A stretch of 64,000 nt of DNA. Source: Kibdelosporangium persicum (lineage in GTDB: Bacteria > Actinomycetota > Actinomycetes > Mycobacteriales > Pseudonocardiaceae). The stretch's first letter is position 1, and the number at the start of each line of letters is the position of its first letter. The DNA lies in assembly GCF_013280595.1 (NCBI RefSeq), contig NZ_JAAATY010000007.1:62001-126000 (forward strand), read 5' to 3'. Of this stretch, positions 44,685 to 53,555 are shown piece by piece. The notes under the pieces were generated by a model. The model was not told where the DNA came from. It was given only the letters and a program-made list of their open reading frames with translations, and ran no database searches. The position numbers were made by a program, and so were the translations under genes.

Positions 44685-47600
44685 ATGTCGCCTGACGCGG
44701 TGCATCGCACAGTTCTGGTTGTGGACGTGGAGAAGTTCAGCGACCGGAAGAACGCCGAGCAGAGGAATGTGCGCAACGCCGTCTATGCGGCCTTGGCTCA
44801 TGCTCTGGGATCCCACTGGAGCGCGTGCCATCGCGAAGACCGGGGTGACGGGGTCTTCATCCTGGCGCCGGCCGATGTTCCGAAGCAGCTGTTCGTCGAG
44901 CGGATGCCCGGTCGCCTGGTGGAAGCGTTGACCAGACACAACGAGGGACACGTGACCGGCGAGCAGATCCGGCTGAGGATGGCGGTGCACGCCGGGGAAG
45001 TTCTGCTCGACGCGCACGGTGCGACCGGCGTCGCGATCAACCACACATTCCGGTTGCTCGACGCATCGCCGTTGAAGGATGCCCTCGCCGGGTCCGTCGG
45101 TGTGCTTGCGGTGATCACCTCCGACTGGTTCTTCCGTGAAGTGGTCTGGCACAGCGCCGCTGACGAGACTCGTTATCGCCCCAAGCACATCAGGGTCAAG
45201 GAAACCGACGCCCTCGGATGGATCTGCCTGCCGGACGACCCCTACCCGCCCGACACAAGTCAGGCGGAGTGGCCGCGGGACGTCCGCCCGTATCCCGGCC
45301 TGCGTGCGTTCCAACCTGACCAAGCGCGTTGGTTCTTCGGCCGCGAGGCGACACTGTCGGTGTTGATGGACAAGATCGATCACCGCAGCGGGCTGGTCTT
45401 CGTCGTCGCCCCGTCCGGTGTCGGCAAGTCGTCACTGCTTCGGGCCGGTGTCATACCCGCGGTGGCCGACAGTGGCCGACAGTGGTTGTTGCTCACTCCG
45501 ACCAAGGAGCCCTGCGAGGCGCTGGCACAGCAGATCGCGCACCTCATCGAGGGCAGTGTGAACGAGGTGCTCTCGGTAGTCAGAGCAGATCCCGCCCGGC
45601 TGGCCGACATGCTGCCTGCCGGGACGGTCATCGTGGTGGATCAGTTCGAAGAGGTGTTCACCCTGTGCACCGACGAGGCTGAGCGGCGGCGCTTCATCGC
45701 CGCACTGGTCGCGACGCGTGCGGTTCTCGGGGTGCGGGGCGACTTCTACAACTACTGCCTCGCTGACGATCAGCTCGGAACGTTCCTGCCAGTAAACCAG
45801 TTCAACCTCCAGGCGATGACTCCGGCCGGGTTGCGAGAAGCCATCGAGAGACCAGCGCGGCAGATCGGCGTTGACGTCGAGCCGGGTCTGGTCGAGGTCC
45901 TGCTGCACGAGATCGGGACGGATGCGGGACAGCTCCCGCTGCTGGCCCACGCGCTGGCTGTCACCTGGCAGCGGCGCACAGGCGAGACGCTGACCTTGGC
46001 GGACTATGACCGCACTGGGCGGATCAAGGGCGCGATCGTGGCCACCGCGGACGAGGCTTACGCTCGTTGTTCCACGGCGGAACAGCGCGTGGTCTTCCGG
46101 AACATCCTCATGCACCTGGTCGTGGTCAGGCACGATGCGCAGCCTGCCAGGCGGCGCGCGGATCCGGCCGACCTTGTCAGGGGTTTCGACGATCAACGGA
46201 CCGCTGAGATGGTCCTCGGCTGGCTGATCGAGAAACGTCTGGTCACGCTGGACGACAACACCATCGAGCTGTCCCACGAAGTGTTGCTGCGGGAATGGCC
46301 GCGACTGGCCACCTGGATCGAGACAGGCCGCAACGACCAGGTCATCCGGCAGCAGTTGATCGAGGCGGCCGACCAGTGGGCAGGGGAGGGGAAACCAGCC
46401 GGATCGCTCTATCGCGGCAATCGGCTGACCACCGCCCGGGGGTGGCAGGCCAGGACCGAGCACGGCTCTGCCCTCACGCCGCTCGGGTCGGCGTTCCTCA
46501 GCGCGTCGATCCGGCACGAACGCCGCAGAACCAGAGTGCGTCGAGCTGCGGTCGCCATGCTGGCTGTTCTTGGCGTCGTTGCGTCCGTCACCGCTGTCTA
46601 CGCCTTCCAGCAACGCGACATCGCCAAGGAACAACGTGACGCGGCGATCTTCAACAAGGTCACCGCTGAGGCGAACCGGACACGGACTGTCGACGCGTCG
46701 CTGGCGGCCCAGCTCGACGTCGTCGCCCACCGCATGCGCCCGTCCGATATGGACACTGCAACCCGCTTGATCGCCGACGCGAACGTCCCGTTGTCCACCA
46801 CAATCACCGGCCACACCAAGGCCGTCGACGCGTTGGCGTTCAGTCCCGACGGGCGGACGCTGGCCGTCGGCAGCGATGGTCGCACCGTGCGGCTGTGGGA
46901 TGTCGCCGCTCCGGTACACCCGGTGCTGCTGAGCGAAACCATCGGCCAAGCGATTCGAGCGTTGGCGTTCAGCCCGGACGGACGCACCCTCGCCACCGGC
47001 GGCGCCGACAACACGGTGCGGCTGTGGAACGTTGCCGATCCGGCCCACCCGGAGGTCCTCGGCCCGCCGATCACCGGGCACACCGACGCGATCCGGTCGG
47101 TGACGTTCAGTCCTGATGGGCGGACACTGGCCAGCGCGAGCAACGACCAGACCATCCGACTGTGGAATGTCACCGACCTCACTCGGCCCAAGGCACTCGG
47201 CCCACCACTGGCCCGGCACACGGCACCTGTCTACACAGTGGCGTTCAGTCCCGATGGGCGGACTCTGGCTACTGGTGGCGATGATCGGATGGTGTGGCTG
47301 TGGAACATCGCCGCGCCAGACCGCGCCATGCCCTTCGAGCCACCTTTGACCGAACACACCGGCACCGTGTATTCCGTGGCGTTCAGTCCCGATGGGCGGA
47401 CACTGGCCACTGGGAGCAACGACCAGACCGTGCGGCTGTGGAACGTCGCCAACCCGGCCCGCCCGGCGGTCCTCGGGCGGCCGCTTACCGCACACACCAA
47501 CACGATCCGGTCGCTGGCGTTCAGCCCTGACGGGCACACGCTGGCCACTGGCGGCGCTGATCAGACCGTGCGACTGTGGAACGCTGTGGATCCAGCCGAT

Positions 47601-48767
47601 CCCGAGGCCCTCGGACCGCCCCTTACCGGACACAACAACATCGTCCTGTTCGTGGCGTTCAGTCCGGACGGGCGGACCCTGGCCACCGGCAGTGGCGACC
47701 GGACCGTCCGGCTGTGGACCATCCCCACGACCGTCCTGACCGGACACACGAAGCAGGTCTACGCCGTGGCCTTCAGTCCGGACGGGCGGATCCTGGCCAC
47801 CAGTGGTGCCGACCGGACCGTCCGTCTCTGGCGGATGGCGGACCGCGTGCAGCTGGGGCAACCCCTTACCGGCCACCAGGACGACATCAACGCCGTGGCG
47901 TTCAGCCCGGACGGGCGGACCCTCGCCACCGGCAGCGACGACCACACCGTACGGCTGTGGAACGTCACCGATCCGGCCAGTCCGGCACTCCTCGGCCCGC
48001 CGATCACCGGACATGCCGACGGTATCTGGTCAATGGCGTTCAGTCCGGATGGCGCCATCCTGGCCACAGGCAGCAGCGAGAAGGTGGCGCGGTTGTGGAA
48101 CGTCAGCGACCCGGCAAACCCGGCGCTGCTGGGCCAGGTCTCGACAGGACTGGACCACGACATCCGTGCCGTGGCGTTCAGCCCAGACGGAACCGTCCTG
48201 GCCACCAGCAGCGACTACGACGAGAGCGCAGTGCGATTGTGGAATGTCGCCGACCCGGCCAGGCCCACGCTATTGGCCGGTCCTCTCGCGGGGCACGAGG
48301 ACGATGTCCACCGGGTCGCGTTCAGCCCGGACGGGCGGACGCTGGCCAGCGGCAGCCATGACCAGCAGGTGCGGATCTGGGACATCACCGATCCGGCTCG
48401 CCCCGGTTTCCACGGTGAATCACTTGTCGGCCACACCAACCCGGTCTTCTGGGTGGCGTTCAGCCCGGACGGGCACACGCTGGCCAGCGGCAGCGGCGAC
48501 AACACGGTGCGGCTTTGGCGGTCAGCCGACCGGACGCGGTTGGGGCAGCCGCTCACCGGACACCAGGTCGACGTCAACACAGTGGCGTTCAGTCCGGACG
48601 GCGGCATCCTGGCCACCGGCAGCGACGACCACACCGTACGGCTGTGGGACATGAACGTGCCCAAAGCCATTCAAAGCATCTGCGCCATCACGGGGAACAC
48701 ACTCACTCGCGAGATGTGGGACAAGTTCGTGTCGCCTGAACTGCCGTACCGTCCGCCATGTTCGTGA
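44685..48767 (+). CDS. Cyclase-like / STAND NTPase / WD40 fusion protein
   Basis: 1360 residues from the ATG at 44685, with GGGGGAGG upstream. Residues 1-~195 resemble a class III nucleotidyl cyclase: both metal-site aspartates appear in place (VVDVEKFSD at 13-20; RGDGVFIL around 53-60). Residues ~200-500 are an nSTAND-type NTPase: PYPGLRAFQPDQARWFFGR, Walker A APSGVGKSSLLR near 241, Walker B VIVVDQFEEVF near 315. A hydrophobic segment MLAVLGVVASVTAVYAF lies near 625. From ~705 there are 14 WD40 repeats (each with FSPDG), enough for two seven-blade propellers. Related STAND/WD40 proteins sense ligands or phage proteins; here an active cyclase output would be possible. It is the largest cargo gene of the array. 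Confidence 0.9.
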   Translation: MSPDAVHRTVLVVDVEKFSDRKNAEQRNVRNAVYAALAHALGSHWSACHREDRGDGVFILAPADVPKQLFVERMPGRLVEALTRHNEGHVTGEQIRLRMAVHAGEVLLDAHGATGVAINHTFRLLDASPLKDALAGSVGVLAVITSDWFFREVVWHSAADETRYRPKHIRVKETDALGWICLPDDPYPPDTSQAEWPRDVRPYPGLRAFQPDQARWFFGREATLSVLMDKIDHRSGLVFVVAPSGVGKSSLLRAGVIPAVADSGRQWLLLTPTKEPCEALAQQIAHLIEGSVNEVLSVVRADPARLADMLPAGTVIVVDQFEEVFTLCTDEAERRRFIAALVATRAVLGVRGDFYNYCLADDQLGTFLPVNQFNLQAMTPAGLREAIERPARQIGVDVEPGLVEVLLHEIGTDAGQLPLLAHALAVTWQRRTGETLTLADYDRTGRIKGAIVATADEAYARCSTAEQRVVFRNILMHLVVVRHDAQPARRRADPADLVRGFDDQRTAEMVLGWLIEKRLVTLDDNTIELSHEVLLREWPRLATWIETGRNDQVIRQQLIEAADQWAGEGKPAGSLYRGNRLTTARGWQARTEHGSALTPLGSAFLSASIRHERRRTRVRRAAVAMLAVLGVVASVTAVYAFQQRDIAKEQRDAAIFNKVTAEANRTRTVDASLAAQLDVVAHRMRPSDMDTATRLIADANVPLSTTITGHTKAVDALAFSPDGRTLAVGSDGRTVRLWDVAAPVHPVLLSETIGQAIRALAFSPDGRTLATGGADNTVRLWNVADPAHPEVLGPPITGHTDAIRSVTFSPDGRTLASASNDQTIRLWNVTDLTRPKALGPPLARHTAPVYTVAFSPDGRTLATGGDDRMVWLWNIAAPDRAMPFEPPLTEHTGTVYSVAFSPDGRTLATGSNDQTVRLWNVANPARPAVLGRPLTAHTNTIRSLAFSPDGHTLATGGADQTVRLWNAVDPADPEALGPPLTGHNNIVLFVAFSPDGRTLATGSGDRTVRLWTIPTTVLTGHTKQVYAVAFSPDGRILATSGADRTVRLWRMADRVQLGQPLTGHQDDINAVAFSPDGRTLATGSDDHTVRLWNVTDPASPALLGPPITGHADGIWSMAFSPDGAILATGSSEKVARLWNVSDPANPALLGQVSTGLDHDIRAVAFSPDGTVLATSSDYDESAVRLWNVADPARPTLLAGPLAGHEDDVHRVAFSPDGRTLASGSHDQQVRIWDITDPARPGFHGESLVGHTNPVFWVAFSPDGHTLASGSGDNTVRLWRSADRTRLGQPLTGHQVDVNTVAFSPDGGILATGSDDHTVRLWDMNVPKAIQSICAITGNTLTREMWDKFVSPELPYRPPCS

Positions 48768-49188
48768 GACTGGATCGACCTGCTCGCTCGTTGTCATCAC
48801 CAGCGTGTACGGCCGGAACGTACGTCGAGCTTCGGGCCTGGGGCTTTGGTGAGTCGGCAGCGCGAATCCGGGAGCCCGTGCGTACGGTCGGCGGCTACCG
48901 CTGGCAGGCCGGAGGCCGATGCGAGCTCGCAGGCACGGGGCGGCGGCGATGCACGCCTGGAGTGGTTGGCAAAGGATCCCGCGGTCCAGTATTTCCGCAG
49001 CGCGTTCATGGGCATGGGAGTCCGACCCGTTGATCGCCACCGCGTTCGGGTTGGTGGACGGCCGACGTGACGTCGCGACCGTCATCAGTGCGGCGGCCGC
49101 TCAGCTCAACCGGCGGATAGGGTCGAACGCATCCGGTTGCTGGCGGCGATGCGGACAGCCCATGCCGAGGGCGCCATCACCGACTGAC
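48768..49188 (+). pseudogene. Decayed genes (Uma2 C-terminal piece and an unknown)
   Basis: Around 48800-48890 the peptide TAGTYVELRAWGFGES followed by ARIREP resembles the last residues of the Uma2 protein at 35956-36612 (GTYAELQTWSFGET). Directly after it three stretches in different frames form one broken protein: DARLEWLAKDPAVQYFRSAF, SDPLIATAFGLVDGRRDVAT and, after another shift, RLLAAMRTAHAEGAITD before the stop at 49188. I do not recognise the second gene. Bases 49189-49281 show nothing. Confidence 0.5.
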
Positions 49189-49281
49189 CACAGTGGCCGA
49201 ACGAGATGTTCCCTCTGCTTTGAAGGCGATGCCCGGCTTCCCAGAGCCTGGGTGCGCGGAACCCGCGCGGGTGCACCTGGT

Positions 49282-49818
49282 TCATTCGCGGCCACTGCTC
49301 GAGAGTGCCGTGCGGATCTGGTCCAGCAGCTTCGCGTCGGCGGCCAGGTGGGCCTCGGTGTTGTCGAACACCGCCTGTGCGAGTGGTGACATGGCGGCCT
49401 TCGCTTGGCGGCCAAGCGCCGTCAAGCGGCGTTCCTTCTCGATAGCCTCGGCACAGCTGTCCAGCAGCCCGAGGATCTCCCGCCGGTCGAGCAGTTCCGC
49501 CCAGCGGAGCGCCAACGGGAAATCCGAGCGGACGGCGTGCGGCGGCACGGCGAGGGTGGACCGCACGAGGTCACGAAGGACCTCACGGCCGGCAGGCGTG
49601 ATCGCGTAGAGATGCCGGACCCGGTCGCCGACGCGCTCCTCGGAGTGGGTCTCAATCAGCTCTTCGGCTTCGAGCTTGGTCAGCGCGTGGTACACCGACC
49701 CGGACTTGACGGCGGTCCACTGCTCCAGTGCGCCCGCCGAGATCATCTGGTTGATCTCGTAGCCGTGCCGCGGTTGCTCGTGCAGAAGACCGAGAACAAG
49801 CAGCCTGGTCGAGGACAT
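49282..49818 (-). CDS. PadR-family transcriptional regulator
   Basis: 178 residues from the ATG at 49818, with TTGGAGGT upstream; the open frame upstream is antisense to the hydrolase. N-terminal winged helix: LLVLGLLHEQPRHGYEINQMI, WTAVKSGSVYHALTKLEAEELIE, YAITPAGREVL. The C-terminal coiled-coil dimerisation helix carries DSCAEAIEKERRLTALGR. It is divergent from the serine hydrolase gene. The 90-base region between them contains CCAA/TTGG palindromes that are the likely binding sites, so it probably represses both genes. Confidence 0.92.
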   Translation of the reverse strand: MSSTRLLVLGLLHEQPRHGYEINQMISAGALEQWTAVKSGSVYHALTKLEAEELIETHSEERVGDRVRHLYAITPAGREVLRDLVRSTLAVPPHAVRSDFPLALRWAELLDRREILGLLDSCAEAIEKERRLTALGRQAKAAMSPLAQAVFDNTEAHLAADAKLLDQIRTALSSSGRE

Positions 49819-49828
49819 CGACACCTCC

Positions 49829-49894
49829 AATAGCCAACGTTGACTATAGCCGAGCCGACCGGCAGGATAACCAAACTTGGTTAACCAAATTTGG
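49829..49894. promoter_or_regulatory. Operator cluster between PadR and hydrolase genes
   Basis: AATAGCCAACGTTGACTAT near 49829-49847 is a near-palindrome, and CCAAACTTGG (49871-49880) and CCAAATTTGG (49885-49894) are two more, separated by TTAA. The second pair lies 5-38 bases before the hydrolase start. Repeated TTGG/CCAA half-sites suggest cooperative PadR binding. Confidence 0.6.
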
Positions 49895-49908
49895 CTATTG
49901 GAGGCGAT

Positions 49909-51222
49909 GTGGGGTTCCCGACGACGAGATCCCGGATGGACAGGCTGGTGGCGGCGTACGCGGACAAGGGCCGGTTCAGTGGCTCCGTCCTGGTCGCGCG
50001 CGGAGCACGCGTGATGTTCCGCAAGGGCTATGGCATGGCCAACTACGAGCATCACGTGCCGAACACGGCCGGCGTGGCCTTCCGAATCGGGTCGCAAACC
50101 AAGGCGTTCACCGCGATCGCGATCTTGCAGCTGCAGGAACGCGGACTGCTGCGTGCCGGCGAACCCGTCGGCACGTACCTGGTCGGCTACCCCGACGGCG
50201 ACCGGATCACCATCGAGCACTTGCTGATGAACACGTCGGGCATCCCGGACTACGTCACGACGGAGGAGTTCACGTCGATCATGGGTCTGCGGCGGTCTCC
50301 CGACGAGGTGGCTGACAGCTTCCGGCACCTCCCGCTCATGTTCGAACCAGGGGCGAGGATGAGTTACAGCAATTCAGGCTGGGTGCTCCTCGGTCTGGTG
50401 ATCGAAAGGATCACCGGCATGGCGTACCGCGACTACGTCCGCGAGCAGATCCTCGTGCCGCTCGGCATGAGCAGCAGCGGCCTGGCCGACACCGGTGATG
50501 TGATCGACAGACACGCAGATGGCTACATGTCGTCCGAGAACGGTGTCAGCCGTACGCCGTACCTGGACAACTCCAACCAGTACGCCGCAGGCGGTTTGCA
50601 CTCGACTGTCGAGGACCTGTATCGATGGCACCGCGGGCTCCACGGCGGAAAGCTCCTGTCTCCCACCTCGGTAGAGGAATTGCTCAAGCCTCGAGCCGGC
50701 TATGACGGGAGCACCTACGGCTATGGGTACACGTTCAACCGGATGTACGGACGGCCCCGGATCGAGGCCGCAGGCGGCACGATCGGCTTCGTCAGTACGA
50801 CCGTGCACTATCCCGACGACGATCTCGTGGTGATCGTGCTGTCGAACTTCGAGAACGGTGCCTACAGCGACGTGGCCGACGGACTGGCCGCGATCGCCTT
50901 GGGGCAGCCCTACGAACTACCGGCTGACCGTGTGTTCGTCAACGTCGATCCGTCGGTGTTCGGCGCCTATCTCGGCCGCTACACAACCAGTTACGCGGGA
51001 AGGCCTGTCGCCATGGACGTAACCCGCGAGGGCGATCGGCTCATGGTCACCGTGGCTGGGCTGAAGAAGACGGAACTGCGGCCGCTGTCACCCACCAAGT
51101 ACTTCGCCAGAATGAAGGGCGAGGTGGAACTGACCTTCGTCGTCGATGGCGACGCGCAGGCCCACGCTGTCGCGATGCGATGGGCCGGCGTCCCGCTGAC
51201 AGCTCAGCGAGTCACGGCGTGA
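49909..51222 (+). CDS. Serine hydrolase of the beta-lactamase/PBP4* family
   Basis: 437 residues from the GTG at 49909, with GGAGG 4 bases before it (a TTG at 49891 lies in the operator). The penicillin-binding fold motifs are SQTK (Ser62, Lys65), the YSN triad in MSYSNSGWVLLGLVIERITG, and GGTIG in place of KTG. A ~100-residue C-terminal beta domain (VFVNVDPSVFGAYLGRY) is common in this EstB/AmpC-like group, many of which are esterases or D-amino-acid peptidases and not resistance enzymes. There is no clear signal peptide. It is controlled by the divergent PadR gene. Confidence 0.92.
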   Translation: MGFPTTRSRMDRLVAAYADKGRFSGSVLVARGARVMFRKGYGMANYEHHVPNTAGVAFRIGSQTKAFTAIAILQLQERGLLRAGEPVGTYLVGYPDGDRITIEHLLMNTSGIPDYVTTEEFTSIMGLRRSPDEVADSFRHLPLMFEPGARMSYSNSGWVLLGLVIERITGMAYRDYVREQILVPLGMSSSGLADTGDVIDRHADGYMSSENGVSRTPYLDNSNQYAAGGLHSTVEDLYRWHRGLHGGKLLSPTSVEELLKPRAGYDGSTYGYGYTFNRMYGRPRIEAAGGTIGFVSTTVHYPDDDLVVIVLSNFENGAYSDVADGLAAIALGQPYELPADRVFVNVDPSVFGAYLGRYTTSYAGRPVAMDVTREGDRLMVTVAGLKKTELRPLSPTKYFARMKGEVELTFVVDGDAQAHAVAMRWAGVPLTAQRVTA

Positions 51223-51569
51223 GCGAGACCGCCTGCCGCGGAGTGTCGTGTGGTTGCCGGTGTACATCCTGCAGAGCTGTGGACCGACTCCGACATCCTG
51301 ATCCACCGACATTTGTGCGCGCGATCGGTGGTCATCTGGACGGCCGGTCTGTGGCCACTTGGCCGGACAAGCGGATGCGGCTCGGATGATCGCCAGGTGT
51401 CGGACGTGACCAATTCAGTCGCGTCGGGCCGGCAATGCCCGCAATGGAGTGACCGATTCGGCACGAATGCGGGCTGGGACTGCGCCGATTGAGCGGTCTT
51501 GTCCACGCTGACCGTTCTTCGGCTGCTTTCGCGGGTTAGAACTGGCTCATCGCCATCTAAGGGGAGGAT
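51223..51569. other. No gene recognised
   Basis: 347 bases. Open frames on either strand give no protein-like sequence, and no repeats or hairpins stand out. The last bases carry the AAGGGGAGGAT ribosome site of the next gene. Confidence 0.5.
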
Positions 51570-52226
51570 ATGAGCTGGCGGAGTCAACCACGCGATCCGA
51601 AGACCGGGCGATGGGTGACGAAAGGAGGAGGGGTTGTTGTCGCTGTATCGGTCGTCGGGGCGGTGTCGCTCGGCGGCGGGGCAGGGACCGGAGCAGGCGG
51701 AGCGGCCTCGGTGCAGGCCGCGACCGGCCAGGCCATCAGGGTGAATGTGAGCAGGGGCAAGGTCAACGCGAAGCAGGGCAAGCGGGACGACGCCTGGCGG
51801 GACATGGGGCTTCGGCGACTCAAACAGACGAGCAAGCAGGCTGTGAGCTGCGCGGTCAACTCCTACGGCGATGTGCGGGAGTTCTTCGTCCGAACGCCTT
51901 GCCGCTCGCTTGACCGGATGTTCTTCGTATTGGGCGACGGTGACAGGAATTCAGTTGTCGTAGCCGTTTCGTGGGTGCGCATGAGCACTTCCGAGAACGC
52001 TCGAAAGCTGCAAGAACTGGCCGACGTCTACGGCACAGGTAATGTGTCGCCGTTGGCAGGTGCCCTGGTGGAAGCCGCGCACGTCAAGTTCACCGGACGG
52101 TACTACGACTCACGACGATCTGGAGATCTGGTGGTGATCGCCGAAACCGAGCCACTCCGCGGAGATCCTCAGCCCGAGTTCCTTGACGGGCTCGCCGAAG
52201 TCGCAGCCGAACTCCCACGGCCGTGA
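51570..52226 (+). CDS. Hypothetical actinobacterial protein with one membrane segment
   Basis: 218 residues from the ATG at 51570, with GGGGAGG upstream. The N-terminus SWRSQPRDPKTGRWVTKGG is followed by a hydrophobic helix (GVVVAVSVVGAVSLGGGAG). The soluble part begins RDDAWRDMGLRRLKQTSKQAV and contains the conserved SYGDVREFFVRTPCRSLDR, a VYGTGNVSPLAGALVEAAHV segment and YYDSRRSGDLVVIAETEPL. This combination recurs in uncharacterised actinobacterial proteins with repetitive copies per genome. Function unknown. Confidence 0.75.
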   Translation: MSWRSQPRDPKTGRWVTKGGGVVVAVSVVGAVSLGGGAGTGAGGAASVQAATGQAIRVNVSRGKVNAKQGKRDDAWRDMGLRRLKQTSKQAVSCAVNSYGDVREFFVRTPCRSLDRMFFVLGDGDRNSVVVAVSWVRMSTSENARKLQELADVYGTGNVSPLAGALVEAAHVKFTGRYYDSRRSGDLVVIAETEPLRGDPQPEFLDGLAEVAAELPRP

Positions 52227-52308
52227 CGCGCTGGACACACGGGTGACGCCGACCATGGACCGCACTCGGCGGGACCGCCCGTACGTCAGGCGGCCCCGCT
52301 TGGTGCAT

Positions 52309-52456
52309 TACCAGCCGCGGGATAGAACCACGTGGCGTCTGGAAGTACGTCGAACAACCGCGACGAAACGTCATCGACCAGCGAAGCGAAGTCCTCGGGC
52401 GAAGTGGTCTTGCCCACGCCGCCGGGGAACAGTGAGTCACGACAGCGGTGAACACG
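52309..52456 (-). repeat. MBL-gene 3'-end repeat, copy D (internal deletion)
   Basis: Begins with TTACCAGCCGCGGGA, then skips about 65 bp of the unit by joining at a short GGG-type overlap, and continues nearly identical to the intact gene through CTTGCCCACGCCGCCGGGGA. It then has AACAGTGAGTC as in the intact gene, but goes on into the foreign tail ACAGCGGTGAACA. This copy shows the junction best. Confidence 0.9.
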
Positions 52457-52491
52457 TCTAGGTGCTTGCGTGTGCCTGCCGGGAACTGCGG

Positions 52492-53046
52492 TCATAGCGC
52501 GATGCGCCGGACTTCCTCCGCGAACTCAGTTACATCGCAGCGTTCGAGTCGGGCGAGTAGCCCGCTGAGATCCATCGCCGGCTTGCGAAATCGCTGAGCC
52601 TGCCGGGCAAGGGCGTTGAGCACCCTGGCTGGTGCGAGGTCCAGTTGATCGAGCAGGAACGTGTCGGGGTGAACTGCATCGACGTGATGCGGTTCGAGTT
52701 GCTTTGCCGGGAAGTCGACCAAGTTGAATGTCACGACGGTCTGTGCGCCGCCGACGATCGCCGCGGCGAGGACATGCCGATCATCTGGATCTGGAAGATC
52801 CAGCCCGGCGGCAACGGGTTGCCAGTTGTCAACCATCGCGCCGTCGAACGATGCGTTCATCAGCGCCAAGGTTCGGTCGAACAGTGCGGGATCGACTTTC
52901 CGCTTGGCGATGACATTTCTGCGGACCTCTTCCAGGATCGCTTCCGACCACAGTGGTCGGAAGAGCTCTGCTTCGGCAAGGGTGAGCAGGGTGTCCCGAA
53001 GGATGTTGGGGAACAGGACGCACGCGTCCAGCACGACCGAGTACAC
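52492..53046 (-). CDS. PIN-domain toxin (PIN_3 type)
   Basis: 184 residues from a GTG. PIN acidic residues: Asp7 in VVLDACVLFPN, Glu in SEAILEEVRRNVI, and the DPDDRHVLAAAI stretch. Length and the C-terminal helical part (LDLAPARVLNALARQAQRF) fit the larger PIN_3 subgroup seen in type II toxin-antitoxin systems. It follows its putative antitoxin after an 8-base gap. Expected action is RNA cleavage when the antitoxin is lost. The pair fills the block between repeat copies D and E. Confidence 0.87.
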   Translation of the reverse strand: MYSVVLDACVLFPNILRDTLLTLAEAELFRPLWSEAILEEVRRNVIAKRKVDPALFDRTLALMNASFDGAMVDNWQPVAAGLDLPDPDDRHVLAAAIVGGAQTVVTFNLVDFPAKQLEPHHVDAVHPDTFLLDQLDLAPARVLNALARQAQRFRKPAMDLSGLLARLERCDVTEFAEEVRRIAL

Positions 53047-53054
53047 GGTTGTCG

Positions 53055-53555
53055 TTACCTGGTCTCTGTGGCCTCGTCGTCGTAAAGTCCGAGCTCTTCG
53101 GTCTGACGGACCAATTCGTCGAGTGCTTCTCGTCGTTCTTGTCGCCGTTGGTCGCGGTATGCGAGAAGATCATCGAGACGGATGCGGCGGTGCCGGCCGG
53201 GCTTCTCGAAGGGTATCTTGCCGTCTTCCAGCAGCTTGATCAGAGTGGGGCGGCTGACGCCGAGCAGGTCGGCGGCCTCCTGTGTGGTCAGGCGCTGTGC
53301 CAGTGGCGCCACGGTGATCGCCCGTCCCGCGCGCATCGCGGTGATCACTTGTGACAGCACCTCGTACACCGCAACCGGCAGGTGCACCACGGTTCCGTCT
53401 GGAGTCATCAGCGCGGCATCTGCCGGAGCACGGGATAGCAGGGCCGCGAGTTCGTCCAGCTCAAGCCTCTCGGCTGGGTCGCTGGGTGGGAGGACTGGCC
53501 GGTCGACGGTAGCGGTCACGCTGGCTGCCCCATGGGTCGGCGTTGCATCTGACAT
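53055..53555 (-). CDS. Helix-turn-helix (excisionase-type) antitoxin
   Basis: 166 residues. The middle holds a MerR/excisionase-like HTH_17 domain near residues 90-133: TTQEAADLLGVSRPTLIKLL, EDGKIPFEKPGRHRRIRLDDLL. The N-terminal ~85 residues (PPSDPAERLELDELAALLSR, LPVAVYEVLSQVITAMRAG) and the acidic C-terminal helix (EALDELVRQTEELGLYDDEA) would contact the toxin. Upstream of a PIN_3 gene this domain pair is a known type II TA arrangement. An excisionase role in recombination is the alternative but less likely here. Confidence 0.85.
   Translation of the reverse strand: MSDATPTHGAASVTATVDRPVLPPSDPAERLELDELAALLSRAPADAALMTPDGTVVHLPVAVYEVLSQVITAMRAGRAITVAPLAQRLTTQEAADLLGVSRPTLIKLLEDGKIPFEKPGRHRRIRLDDLLAYRDQRRQERREALDELVRQTEELGLYDDEATETR

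Noticed and set aside
45432-48014. 860-codon minus-strand open frame opposite the WD40 gene
   Set aside because: Its periodic peptide simply mirrors the WD40 repeats; the plus-strand gene has a ribosome site and intact domains.
46790-48670. Repetitive DNA in the second half of the STAND gene
   Set aside because: The repetition is explained by 14 WD40 repeats in one open frame, not by a separate repeat element.
51204-51587. 127-codon minus-strand open frame in the gap after the serine hydrolase
   Set aside because: Composition is not protein-like (His/Ser/Thr/Arg mixture), no ribosome site, no recognisable motif.
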